Part shown: piece after piece, positions 24,077 through 32,541 of the stretch | Numbering within the stretch: the first letter of the stretch is position 1 | Layout: each line of letters opens with the position of its first letter | Source of the DNA: Oscillospiraceae bacterium | GTDB lineage: Bacteria > Bacillota > Clostridia > Oscillospirales > Acutalibacteraceae | Reading direction: 5' to 3' | Length of the DNA stretch: 38,682 nt | Assembly: GCA_902792985.1 (NCBI GenBank) | Contig: CADBBT010000012.1 | Coordinates: 32,881-71,562, forward strand | Notes under the pieces: generated by a model | Databases searched by the model: none | Seen by the model: only the letters and a program-made list of their open reading frames with translations | Told to the model about the DNA's origin: nothing | Made by a program: the position numbers and the translations under genes

Positions 24077-25686
24077 TCCGGATCCGAGAAATCAAACAAA
24101 GCCTGGACGCCGACCGCGACGATCTTTTACGCGCGGCGGCAAAGGCCTTACATATCGAGCCGCGGCAGATTCAATCGCTCACGCTGGTGCGGCGTTCGAT
24201 CGACAGCCGCAAAAAAGACGACGTGCATTTTCGTTTCACCGTGGATATCGCCGTTGACGGCGACGAGGACCGCATCCTTGCAAAAACGGCCAATCCGAAG
24301 GTAGAAAAAGCGCACGATCCGGTCTATGAGATGCCGGAAAACCGCCGCGTTTCTTCCCTGCGCCCGGTGATCGTCGGTTTCGGCCCCGCCGGAATCTTTG
24401 CGGCGCTGGTGCTCGCACGCGCAGGGCTGCGGCCATTGGTGCTTGAACGCGGGGTGGATGTTGAAACGCGCACGCGCGACATTCAGCGCTTTTTTGAAAC
24501 CAAACAGCTCAACACGGAATCGAACGTCCAGTTCGGTGAGGGCGGGGCAGGCACATTTTCCGACGGCAAGCTGACGACCGGTATCAAGCACCCGTTCTGC
24601 CGTTTTGTATTTCGGGAGTTTTATGAACACGGCGCACCGGAGGAGATCCTGTATTCCGGCACGCCGCACATCGGCACAGACAAGCTTGTCCATGTTATCC
24701 GCGCCATGCGGGAGGAGATCCTTGCCCGCGGCGGCGAGGTGCTGTTTGGCGCAAAGCTTACGGACCTCATCATCTACAACGCCTCCGTTCAGGGCGTCAG
24801 CTATGTCCGAAACGGGCAGTCGGCTGATTTTGAAACCGACACGGTGATCCTCGCCATCGGGCATTCGGCGCGTGACACGGTGCAGATGCTGCATCGGCGC
24901 GGACTTTCCATGATGCAAAAGCCGTTTTCGGTCGGCGCGCGGATCGAACATCCCAGGGAATGGATCGACAAAGCGCAGTACGGCGCGTTTGCCGGACATC
25001 CGCATCTGCCGGCGGCGGTGTATAAGCTGGCGTGTCACGGCGAACACGAGCGCGGCGCATATACTTTTTGTATGTGTCCGGGCGGTACAGTCATATCCGC
25101 AACAAGTGAAGAACGCGGCGTTGTGACAAACGGCATGAGTGAGTTTGCGCGCGACCGGGAGAATTCCAACAGCGCGCTGCTCGTCAACGTCTATCCCGAA
25201 GATTTCCCCTCGGCGCATCCGCTCGCGGGGTTCGAATTGCAAAAAACAATGGAGCATACCGCCTTTGACCTCGGCGGCGGTGGATATGCCGCGCCGTGTC
25301 AGCTTGTCGGTGATTTTCTTGCCGGGCGCGCGTCAAAGCGCCTTTCCTTTGTGAAGCCCAGCTTTTCCACCGGTGTCACACCATCGGATATTCGCCGGTG
25401 TCTGCCGCAAAAAGTGACGGACACCATGGCCGGTGCGATCGTGCAGATGGACAAAAAGCTGCACGGCTTTGCGCTGCCGGACGCTGTTTTGACCGCGCCG
25501 GAAAGCCGCAGCTCGTCGCCTGTGCGCATTTTGCGCGACGACATCATGCAATCGAACGTGCGCGGCGTATATCCCTGCGGTGAAGGCGCCGGTTACGCCG
25601 GCGGGATCGTTTCGGCGGCGGTGGACGGCATCAAATGCGCCCACGCGGTGCTTGCGGACGAAAGCGAATGGAACAAGCGCACGTGA
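24073..25686 (+). CDS. Uncharacterised FAD-dependent dehydrogenase (COG2509-like)
   Basis: A 537-residue protein with a short N-terminal domain (MIRIREIKQS ... SIDSRKKDDVHF), then the FAD motif VIVGFGPAGIFAALVLARAG at about residues 98-117, QFGEGGAGTFSDGKLTT, and a C-terminal GEGAGYAGGIVSAAVDG. The family is common in Clostridia but has no settled reaction. GGAGGG lies just before the ATG, which overlaps the previous stop (ATGA). The pair of flavoproteins may share a pathway. This is the last gene of the ten-gene plus-strand run. Confidence 0.85.
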   Translation: MIRIREIKQSLDADRDDLLRAAAKALHIEPRQIQSLTLVRRSIDSRKKDDVHFRFTVDIAVDGDEDRILAKTANPKVEKAHDPVYEMPENRRVSSLRPVIVGFGPAGIFAALVLARAGLRPLVLERGVDVETRTRDIQRFFETKQLNTESNVQFGEGGAGTFSDGKLTTGIKHPFCRFVFREFYEHGAPEEILYSGTPHIGTDKLVHVIRAMREEILARGGEVLFGAKLTDLIIYNASVQGVSYVRNGQSADFETDTVILAIGHSARDTVQMLHRRGLSMMQKPFSVGARIEHPREWIDKAQYGAFAGHPHLPAAVYKLACHGEHERGAYTFCMCPGGTVISATSEERGVVTNGMSEFARDRENSNSALLVNVYPEDFPSAHPLAGFELQKTMEHTAFDLGGGGYAAPCQLVGDFLAGRASKRLSFVKPSFSTGVTPSDIRRCLPQKVTDTMAGAIVQMDKKLHGFALPDAVLTAPESRSSSPVRILRDDIMQSNVRGVYPCGEGAGYAGGIVSAAVDGIKCAHAVLADESEWNKRT

Positions 25687-25759
25687 GCAGGGAACAGGAA
25701 TCAGGGAACAGGGAACAGGAATCAGAAATCAGGGGTCAAGGAACAGAAAAGACGAAACC

Positions 25760-25783
25760 GTAGGGGCGGCCAGTGGCCGCCCG
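25760..25783 (+). repeat. REP palindrome 3
   Basis: GTA then GGGGCGGCCAGTGGCCGCC then CG, in the first copy of the 161-bp unit. Confidence 0.85.
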
Positions 25784-25920
25784 TGTGTCGGGCACGCTCG
25801 AACCCTGTTGATGAGGGTCGCTGATCCTTTTAATATCTGATGTACAGAACTTGCACAGAGAGCAGGTTACAGGTAACAGGGGACAGGAATCAGGGGTCAA
25901 GGAACAGAAAAGACGAAACC

Positions 25921-25944
25921 GTAGGGGCGGCCAGTGGCCGCCCG
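25921..25944 (+). repeat. REP palindrome 4
   Basis: Identical to palindrome 3 and exactly 161 bp after it, in the second copy of the unit. Confidence 0.85.
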
Positions 25945-26111
25945 TGTGTCGAGCACGCTCGAACCCTGTTGGCGTGGATCGCTGATCCTTTTAATTTCCG
26001 ATGTACAGAATTTGCACAGGGAGCAGGTTACAGGTTACAGGGGACAGGTTACAGGAAACAGGGGGGCGGCGATGGCTACCCTTTTTCTTTATGAGAAATA
26101 CACCATTGCTC

Positions 26112-26140
26112 TTGACGAAACGGCGTCGTCCTTTTATAAT
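26112..26140 (+). promoter_or_regulatory. Promoter of the SGNH hydrolase gene
   Basis: TTGACG (26112-26117), 17 bp and TATAAT (26135-26140), 31 bp upstream of the ATG at 26172. Confidence 0.82.
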
Positions 26141-26171
26141 AGAACCAGACCAATCAAAGCGGGGGAAGCAG

Positions 26172-27341
26172 ATGAAACAATGGGTCCAGTGCTGGGGACA
26201 AGCGCACGCGCCGCTTTCGGCGTTTTCCTTTGACGATCGCTGCCGCACGGTGCGCCTTGTGCTGAAAACCACAATCAGCGGCGCTGCCGTGCGGGTACGC
26301 CTTTCCAACGAATACGGGAAAACCGATTTGCAGCTGGGCGGCGTATCAGCCGCGCATTGCGACAAAAACGGCAACCTCACCGGCGACAGTGTGGATCTTT
26401 CCGCGCCGAAAAAGCTGGCAATAGGTGCGTGCGTCATCACAGGTGAAGCGAAGCTGCCTGTGAGCGCAGGCGATTATTTTTGCGTGAGCGTCTGTGTGCG
26501 TTCCGGAAAGCTCACAAGCGGCAACTTGATGAGCGACGCGCGCTGCTTGCTGCTTGCAGGCGACCGGCGCCACAGCATTTTTGTGGAGCCCCGGCTGCGG
26601 CTCAATGACCGTGTGCGCCACGCGGCAACGGGTCTGCTGTCCATCCCGCTGCAAACGCCCGTTCCCTTGTTTGAAACCGTGGAGCTCTTCAACGAAACCG
26701 GCGCAAGGTCGATCGTTGTCTTCGGCGATTCGCTCAGTCAGCAGGGCTTTTGGGTAAAACCATTTACCGCGCGCGTTTGCGCCGCGTTCCCCGGACGTTT
26801 CAGTGTGATCAATCGTTCCATCATGGGCAACCGCGTGCTGCGTGACGCTTCGCCGGTCTTTGTGCTGAAGGGGTTTTACGGCGTTTCGGCAAAGGCGCGG
26901 CTGGCACGCGACGTGCTGCAGTATAAAGATGTTTCCCATGTGATCTTGATGCTTGGCGCAAACGATCTGCTGCATTACGCGACGATCAGCGGCCGGCCGA
27001 ACGAACGGCCCTCCCTTGCGGCGCTTGCTGACGGGCTGTTTATGCTCTCCCGTGAAATGCAAAGCCACGGCATCCGCGTGATGGGGTCAACGCTCGTCAA
27101 CTTCCGCGACGGTGTGGACGCGACGCAGGAAAAGAGCGATTTGTGCGACCTTGTGAACACGCTCATTCGTGCCGGCGCCGATCATTTTGATGCGCTATTT
27201 GACCTTGCTGCCGTGACCGGCGACCCTGAACGGCCGCAGCACACGCGCGCGGATTTTGTCGGCGGCGACAAGCTGCATTTTAATGCCGCCGGAGGAGATG
27301 CGATCGCGCAGGCGATGGAGCTGGCGTTTTTTGAAAAGTGA
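26172..27341 (+). CDS. Two-domain SGNH/GDSL hydrolase
   Basis: A 389-residue protein. The N-terminal ~170 residues are a beta-rich domain (VQCWGQAHAP ... VRVRLSNEYG) common in front of GDSL esterases. The SGNH part has VVFGDSLSQQG (Ser), NRSIMGNRV (Gly), LMLGANDLLHY (Asn) and GGDKLHFN (Asp-x-x-His). Carbohydrate-ester or lipid substrates are known for relatives; none is implied here. No signal peptide is seen. It has its own promoter and starts at ATG 26172 after GGGGGAAG. A longer in-frame extension back to 26001 consists of repeat sequence and is rejected. Confidence 0.87.
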   Translation: MKQWVQCWGQAHAPLSAFSFDDRCRTVRLVLKTTISGAAVRVRLSNEYGKTDLQLGGVSAAHCDKNGNLTGDSVDLSAPKKLAIGACVITGEAKLPVSAGDYFCVSVCVRSGKLTSGNLMSDARCLLLAGDRRHSIFVEPRLRLNDRVRHAATGLLSIPLQTPVPLFETVELFNETGARSIVVFGDSLSQQGFWVKPFTARVCAAFPGRFSVINRSIMGNRVLRDASPVFVLKGFYGVSAKARLARDVLQYKDVSHVILMLGANDLLHYATISGRPNERPSLAALADGLFMLSREMQSHGIRVMGSTLVNFRDGVDATQEKSDLCDLVNTLIRAGADHFDALFDLAAVTGDPERPQHTRADFVGGDKLHFNAAGGDAIAQAMELAFFEK

Positions 27342-27379
27342 ATGATCTCAAGGCTGTTGCTGTGTGCGGCGGCCTTTTT

Positions 27380-27518
27380 TGCGCACGGCACTGCCGTGCG
27401 CACGTGGCGGCGAGACCGCGCAGCGAAGCTGCGCGAAACGGTGCGCACAGCGCGCCGTTTGCCTTGCGCCGCAGGCGCAAGGCGTCTCGCCGCCTGCTGT
27501 TGCGCAGCGAAGCTGCGC
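27380..27518. repeat. Cloverleaf-like nested palindromic element B
   Basis: The plan matches element A. A 5' hairpin (27380-27402, 10 bp, ACT loop) precedes a closing stem GGCGGCGAGAC (27406-27416) with GTCTCGCCGCC (27484-27494). It encloses three abutting hairpins: 27417-27435 (8 bp, GAA loop), 27436-27460 (11 bp with one T:G, ACA loop) and 27461-27483 (10 bp, GCA loop). Again no base is unpaired at the junction. A 3' hairpin GCGCAGC/GCTGCGC with GAA loop sits at 27502-27518. It begins 38 bp after the SGNH stop, between convergent genes. Confidence 0.85.
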
Positions 27519-27566
27519 TAGGAAGCCGCGCTGCAAAAGAAAGCTCGTGAGATGAATACAACCCAT

Positions 27567-27615
27567 ACCCGTTGAAAAAGACGCTTTCAGAGGAACTCTT
27601 GTCTCTGAAAGCGTC
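27567..27615. terminator. Bidirectional intrinsic terminator
   Basis: AAGACGCTTTCAGAG and CTCTGAAAGCGTCTT form a 15-bp perfect hairpin with a 10-nt loop. TTTTT follows on the minus side, and TTTTGTGCTTTTTT on the plus side. It can end the SGNH transcript from the left and the ilvE operon from the right. Confidence 0.88.
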
Positions 27616-27688
27616 TTGCTTTTGTGCTTTTTTGGCGGCTGTTTTGCATGAGAGCCCGTCCTTTTTTGCAGTAGTTCTCTATAAAAAA

Positions 27689-27712
27689 CGGGCGGCCAAT
27701 GGCCGCCCCTAC
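27689..27712 (-). repeat. REP palindrome 5, inverted
   Basis: CGGGCGGCCAATGGCCGCCC then CTAC, in the orientation opposite to palindromes 1, 3 and 4. It lies 28 bp beyond the ilvE stop, next to short GACTAAC repeats (27717-27741). Confidence 0.85.
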
Positions 27713-27740
27713 TATCGACTTATGACTAACGACTAACGAC

Positions 27741-28805
27741 TTAAACAGTCACGCGCCAGCCGCGCGTGTCTTCGCGCTTGCCCCACTGGATGCCGGTCAG
27801 CTCGTCATAGAGCTTCTGGGTCAGCTCGCCGATGCTGCCGTCGCCGATGTTCATGACCTCGTCTTCATAGCGCAGCTTGTTGACGGGAGAGACCACAGCG
27901 GCAGTGCCGGTGCCCCAGACTTCTTCAAGGGAGCCGTCCTTCGCTGCGGCAACGAGCTCATCCACGCTGATGCGGCGCTCTTCCACTTCGTAGCCCCAGT
28001 CGCGGCAAACGGTGAGGATGGAATCGCGGGTGACGCCGGGCAGGATGGAGCCGTTGAGCATCGGGGTGACAACTTTACCGTTGATCTTGAACATGATGTT
28101 CATCGCGCCGACTTCTTCAATGTATTTGCGCTCCACGCCATCCAGCCAAAGCACTTGAGAATAACCGTCGTCGTGCGCTTTGACCTGCGCGATCAGGCTG
28201 GCAGCGTAGTTGCCGCCGGTCTTGGTGAAGCCCATGCCGCCTCTGACAGCGCGGACATATTCGTCTTCGATCCAGATGCCGACCGGCTCAAGACCGCTTT
28301 CGTAGTAAGCGCCGGAGGGGGAGAGGATGACGATGAACAGGTAGGTCTTGGAAGGTGCAACGCCGAGGAATTCGTCGGTTGCAATGATGAACGGACGAAT
28401 GTACAGCGACGTGCCGGGATCGGTCGGGATCCAGTCGCGGTCAACGTCAACAACCGCTTTCACAGCGTCCACAAAGTCTTCCACCGGCAGTTCGGGGATC
28501 ACAAGACGCTTGTTGGAGTTGTTCGCGCGCTTGGCGTTCATGTCCGGGCGGAACAGATACACGCTGCCGTCCTCGCCCTTGTAGGCTTTCAGACCTTCGA
28601 ACATCTCCTGACCGTAATGGAACACCATGGCGGACGGCGCAAGGGACAGATTCTGATAGGGAACGATGCGGGCGTCATGCCAGCCCTTGCCCTCGGTGTA
28701 GTTCATGACGAACATGTGGTCGGTGAAGATCTTGCCGAAACCGAGCGGTTGACCCGGCGCGGGTTTTTGCTTCGGAGAAGTGGTTTTTGTGATTTTGATT
28801 TCCAT
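27741..28805 (-). CDS. ilvE: Branched-chain amino acid aminotransferase
   Basis: A 354-residue class IV PLP enzyme of the BCAT II type, exchanging amino groups between Leu/Ile/Val and 2-oxoglutarate. The PLP lysine is Lys195 in GFTKTGGNYAASL. FHYGQEMFEGLKAY, LYIRPF and YIEEVGAMNIMF are BCAT motifs. AAAGGG lies 9 nt before the ATG. It is the last gene of the acyl-CoA synthetase/oxidoreductase cluster, so its 2-oxoacid products would be direct substrates of the neighbouring ferredoxin oxidoreductase. Confidence 0.95.
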   Translation of the reverse strand: MEIKITKTTSPKQKPAPGQPLGFGKIFTDHMFVMNYTEGKGWHDARIVPYQNLSLAPSAMVFHYGQEMFEGLKAYKGEDGSVYLFRPDMNAKRANNSNKRLVIPELPVEDFVDAVKAVVDVDRDWIPTDPGTSLYIRPFIIATDEFLGVAPSKTYLFIVILSPSGAYYESGLEPVGIWIEDEYVRAVRGGMGFTKTGGNYAASLIAQVKAHDDGYSQVLWLDGVERKYIEEVGAMNIMFKINGKVVTPMLNGSILPGVTRDSILTVCRDWGYEVEERRISVDELVAAAKDGSLEEVWGTGTAAVVSPVNKLRYEDEVMNIGDGSIGELTQKLYDELTGIQWGKREDTRGWRVTV

Positions 28806-28834
28806 ATGTATGCACCCTTTCTGTATAAATTTGG

Positions 28835-28925
28835 AATGTGGAGTTTGGAATGTGGAATTGAGGAGTTGAGAGTAAAGAGTGAAGTTCCTTCGCTCCTGTT
28901 CACTTAATCCCTTATTCCTTTCATT
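28835..28925. repeat. Degenerate simple repeats between ilvE and the gamma-subunit gene
   Basis: TTGGAATGTGGA-type and GAGGAATTGAG-like G-rich units are followed by TTATTCC-type units: a short, decayed version of the arrays at 32221 and 35690. No promoter stands out here, so ilvE may be read from upstream. Confidence 0.6.
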
Positions 28926-28927
28926 TC

Positions 28928-29460
28928 TTATTCCGCGTACTCATATCCCGTTTTCAGTGCCTGCAGATTGACGTCAAGCAGGTTCATCTTGCGCGCGGGA
29001 ATTACCTTTTTCAGCGCGTCCTCGGTATTTTCAAAGCTCATGTCTTCGCTCTCCTTGAGGAGCTTGCCCATGAGGATCATATTTGCCAGCGTGGAAAAAC
29101 CTGCATTCTTTGCAAGCTCTGTGGCGGGCACATAGCAGACGCGCACATCGTCGCGTTCCACCTTTGCGGCGATCAGTGAGGAATCCACAAGGATCAGTCC
29201 GCCGGGAACAACGGCGTTTTCATACTTTTTCAGCGAGGGAAGGTTCATTGCAACGAGGGTGTTCGGTTCGTTGACGATCGGGGAGCCGACGGGCTCATCA
29301 CCGACGATGACGGAGCAGTTCGCTGTGCCGCCGCGCATTTCAGGGCCGTAGGAGGGGAGCCAGCTCACCTGTTTGTCTTCGATCAGACCTTTGTTTGCAA
29401 GGAACTTTCCGGCAAACAGCACGCCCTGGCCGCCGAAGCCGGCAATCAGAATCTGGTTCA

Positions 29461-29464
<4 letters not shown>
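28928..29464 (-). CDS. 2-oxoacid:ferredoxin oxidoreductase, gamma subunit
   Basis: A 178-residue catalytic gamma subunit. [18 protein letters not shown] at the N-terminus and [20 protein letters not shown] are diagnostic. It belongs to the four-subunit VOR/KOR complex that converts a 2-oxoacid, CoA and oxidised ferredoxin to acyl-CoA, CO2 and reduced ferredoxin, reversibly. Two adjacent ATGs (29464, 29461) overlap the beta-subunit stop. With ilvE next door, branched-chain 2-oxoacids are the likely substrates (Vor), but 2-oxoglutarate (Kor) is not excluded. Confidence 0.9.
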
Positions 29465-30218
<754 letters not shown>

Positions 30219-30219
<1 letters not shown>

Positions 30220-31283
30220 TACGCTTGTCCTCCTTTGTCAGCTTCTTCAATCGCCGCGAGCACCTGCGCCGGAGACGGGATCATGCCGCCAACGCGGTTG
30301 CACAGCGTCACCGGGCGTTTGCAGCGGGTAGCGAGTTCAATGTCCTCAACCATCTGGCCCATGTTCAGCTCCACGGAGATGAACTGTTTCACATGCTCCG
30401 CAGCGGCGAGCAGCGCCTTTTTCGGGAACGGCCAAAGGGTGATCGGGCGGATCAGGCCGACCTTGATGCCCTTTTTGCGCGCTTCGTTGATAGCGTTCTT
30501 GGAAACACGCGCAGCAATACCGAATGCGACAACGCAAAGCTCAGCGTCATCCATCAGGTATTCTTCGACCATCACTTCGTTTTCTTCAATCGTCTTGTAG
30601 CGCTCAAAGCGGGCAAAGTTGTTCTTTTCCAGCTCTTCCGGCTCAAGGAACAGGGAGTTGACGATGTTGTGCTCGCGCTGCATCTTCGTGCCGGTGACAG
30701 CCCAGGGCTTGTCGTAGTGCTGCACTTCAACTTCGCTCAGGTTGACGGGTTCCATCATCTGGCCGGTTGTGCCGTCGGCAAGGATCATCGCCGTCATGCG
30801 GTATTTATCGGCAAGGTCAAAGCCCTTGACGGTCAGACTGGCCATCTCCTGCACGCTTGACGGTGCAAGGACGATCATCTTATAGTCGCCGTGGCCGCCG
30901 CCTTTGGTCGCCTGAAAATAATCGGACTGGGAGGGCTGGATGCCGCCGAGACCCGGGCCGCCGCGCTGGACGTTGACCACAAGGGCGGGCAGGTCGGAAC
31001 CTGCAAGATAGGAGAGACCTTCGCTTTTCAGCGAGATTCCCGGGCTGGAAGAGGACGTCATGACGCGCTTGCCTGCGCCCGCAACGCCGTAGACCATGTT
31101 GATGGCCGCAATTTCACTTTCCGCCTGCAGGAAGCAGCCGCCGATCTTGGGCATTTTCTTTGCCATGTAAGCGGCGATCTCCGTCTGCGGGGTAATGGGA
31201 TAGCCGAAGTAGTGGCGGCAGCCGGCGAGAATGGCGGCTTCTGCGATCGCTTCGTTCCCCTTCATCAAAACTTTCTCAGACAT
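30219..31283 (-). CDS. 2-oxoacid:ferredoxin oxidoreductase, alpha subunit (VorB/KorA-like)
   Basis: A 354-residue alpha subunit. MKGNEAIAEAAILAGCRHYF, GYPITPQTEI, QAESEIAAINMVYGVAGAGK, TSSSSPGISLKSEGLSYLAG and QRGGPGLGGIQPSQSDYFQA are clear pyridine-domain motifs. Annotated relatives are mostly 3-methyl-2-oxobutanoate dehydrogenases. GAGGTG precedes the ATG. It lies 9 bp after the ferredoxin-type delta subunit. Confidence 0.93.
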
Positions 31284-31292
31284 TTTCGCACC

Positions 31293-31499
31293 TCACTTTT
31301 CCACTTTGATGATACAATCCGGACACATGGTGGCGCAGAACGCGCAGCCGATGCACTTGCTTTGATCGGTGATCTCGGCAGGGGAGTGTCCTTTTTGGTT
31401 GATCTTGTCCTTGGCGATCACAATGATCTGCTTCGGACAGACCATGGCGCACAGGCCGCAGCCTTTGCACCAGTCGGTTCTGAATGTGACTTTGGGCAT
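31293..31499 (-). CDS. 2-oxoacid:ferredoxin oxidoreductase, delta subunit (2x[4Fe-4S])
   Basis: A 68-residue ferredoxin-like subunit with two CxxCxxCxxxCP motifs, CKGCGLCAMVCP and CIGCAFCATMCP, each closing one [4Fe-4S] cluster. It passes electrons from the ThDP site to ferredoxin. The order delta-alpha-beta-gamma is typical of four-gene VOR/KOR operons. AGGAAGG precedes the ATG. Confidence 0.93.
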   Translation of the reverse strand: MPKVTFRTDWCKGCGLCAMVCPKQIIVIAKDKINQKGHSPAEITDQSKCIGCAFCATMCPDCIIKVEK

Positions 31500-31540
31500 A
31501 AACTACCTTCCTTTCGTTCTCGGTAATATTGCTTACAAAA

Positions 31541-32209
31541 TTATATAAGTTTTTCCTGCAGATGCAGCGGAAATACGTTTTCGTCCGCCAGCGCTTTTGC
31601 GTTGGCCAAATCTTCGCGCACGCTCGTCATCACCAGCGGCAGGCCGGAAAGCTCGCTCAATCTGCGCGCCTTTTCGCCGCTTGCAAGGATGTCTTCCACG
31701 GCCGTTTCGTCGCCGATGTTGGAATTGTTGACGATGCCGGTGAACGGCAGGTGACACGCCGCTTCGATCTCGCGCAGCACCGCAAACGCTTCTTGCGGCG
31801 TTTTGGTCAACGGACGGAAAAAGTTTGCAACAAAAAGCATATCGTAATTGCCTTCCGCTTTGATCTGGTCGGCGAACCGGCCCAGCGCAACGGCGCCCTG
31901 ATCGTCGCCGCCGATGTCGAGCACACAAAACGTATTGTGGTCGGCGATCGGCCGCTGCATCGCGGCAGGCAAAGCGGGGATGTCGAGGTTCGACCCGGCA
32001 TAATCGGAGCAGATCAGCTCCACACCGGCGGCATCCAGCTCCTTTTGGCTGTCCTTCGTGCGAAAATAGGGGTTCACGATGTCAAGGTCCAGAATGGAAA
32101 CCTTTTGGTGCGCCTGCCGAAGATGCAGAGCGAAGTTCACGGCAATGTTCGTTTTTCCGCTGCCGTAGTGGCCGCAAAAGATCGTAATGCGTTTGGGGTG
32201 GTTGGACAT
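31541..32209 (-). CDS. ParA/MinD-like P-loop ATPase
   Basis: A 222-residue ATPase with Walker A FCGHYGSGKTN near the N-terminus, KVSILDLDIVNPYFRTKD as the SIMIBI-class switch region and FCVLDIGGDDQG as Walker B. The lysine-first deviant motif of MinD is not present. It stands in line with the oxidoreductase genes, 41 bp before the delta subunit. A role in complex assembly or cofactor loading is a guess from context only. Confidence 0.8.
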   Translation of the reverse strand: MSNHPKRITIFCGHYGSGKTNIAVNFALHLRQAHQKVSILDLDIVNPYFRTKDSQKELDAAGVELICSDYAGSNLDIPALPAAMQRPIADHNTFCVLDIGGDDQGAVALGRFADQIKAEGNYDMLFVANFFRPLTKTPQEAFAVLREIEAACHLPFTGIVNNSNIGDETAVEDILASGEKARRLSELSGLPLVMTSVREDLANAKALADENVFPLHLQEKLI

Positions 32210-32220
32210 AGAAACCTCCA

Positions 32221-32456
32221 GATGAGGGATTGAGGGGTTGAGGGATTGAGGGATTGAGGGATTGAGGGATTGAGGGATTGAGGGATTGAGGGATTGAGGA
32301 ATTGAGGGGTTGAGGGGTTGAGGGATTGAGGGATTGAGGGATTAAGGGATTGAGGGGTTGAGGGGTTGAGGGGTTGAGGGATTGAGGGGTTGAGGGATTG
32401 AGGAATTGAGGAATTGAGGGATTGAGGAGTGGAAGAATTGAGGGGCTGAGAAATTG
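32221..32456. repeat. 8-bp GGGATTGA array (G-rich plus strand)
   Basis: About 28 tandem copies of GGGATTGA with variants GGGGTTGA and GGAATTGA. Four GGG runs separated by five bases recur many times, which meets the usual G-quadruplex pattern. It lies between the synthetase and ATPase genes on the strand opposite to their mRNA. Confidence 0.9.
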
Positions 32457-32469
32457 AGAAGTTAATCAG

Positions 32470-32541
32470 GAACTTTATCCCCTTATCCCCTTATTCCCTT
32501 ATTCCCTTATCACCTTATTCCCTCATTCCCTCATTCCCTTC
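32470..32541. repeat. TTATTCCC/TCATTCCC array (C-rich plus strand)
   Basis: About eight units of TTATCCCC, TTATTCCC and TCATTCCC: the complement type of the preceding array, starting 14 bp after it. The two can form an imperfect inverted repeat. It touches the stop of the synthetase gene. Confidence 0.85.

Larger units (their letters stand above)
25690..26060. repeat. 161-bp tandem duplication with REP cores, flanked by ACAGG-rich simple repeats
   Basis: Two copies of a 161-bp unit (about 25727-25887 and 25888-26048) differ at only a few positions. Each contains one REP palindrome and the shared text TCGCTGATCCTTTTAAT. Between and around them run GGGAACA/GGTTACA-type heptamers. It fills the space between the dehydrogenase gene and the promoter at 26112 and holds no credible gene. 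Confidence 0.85.

Noticed and set aside
26001-26171. N-terminal extension of the SGNH hydrolase
   Set aside because: It is encoded by the repeat sequence and crosses the promoter at 26112-26140. The start at 26172 has its own ribosome-binding site.
32221-32456. Short regular repeats considered as a CRISPR array
   Set aside because: Units are 8 bp and directly tandem, with no unique spacers and no cas genes nearby.
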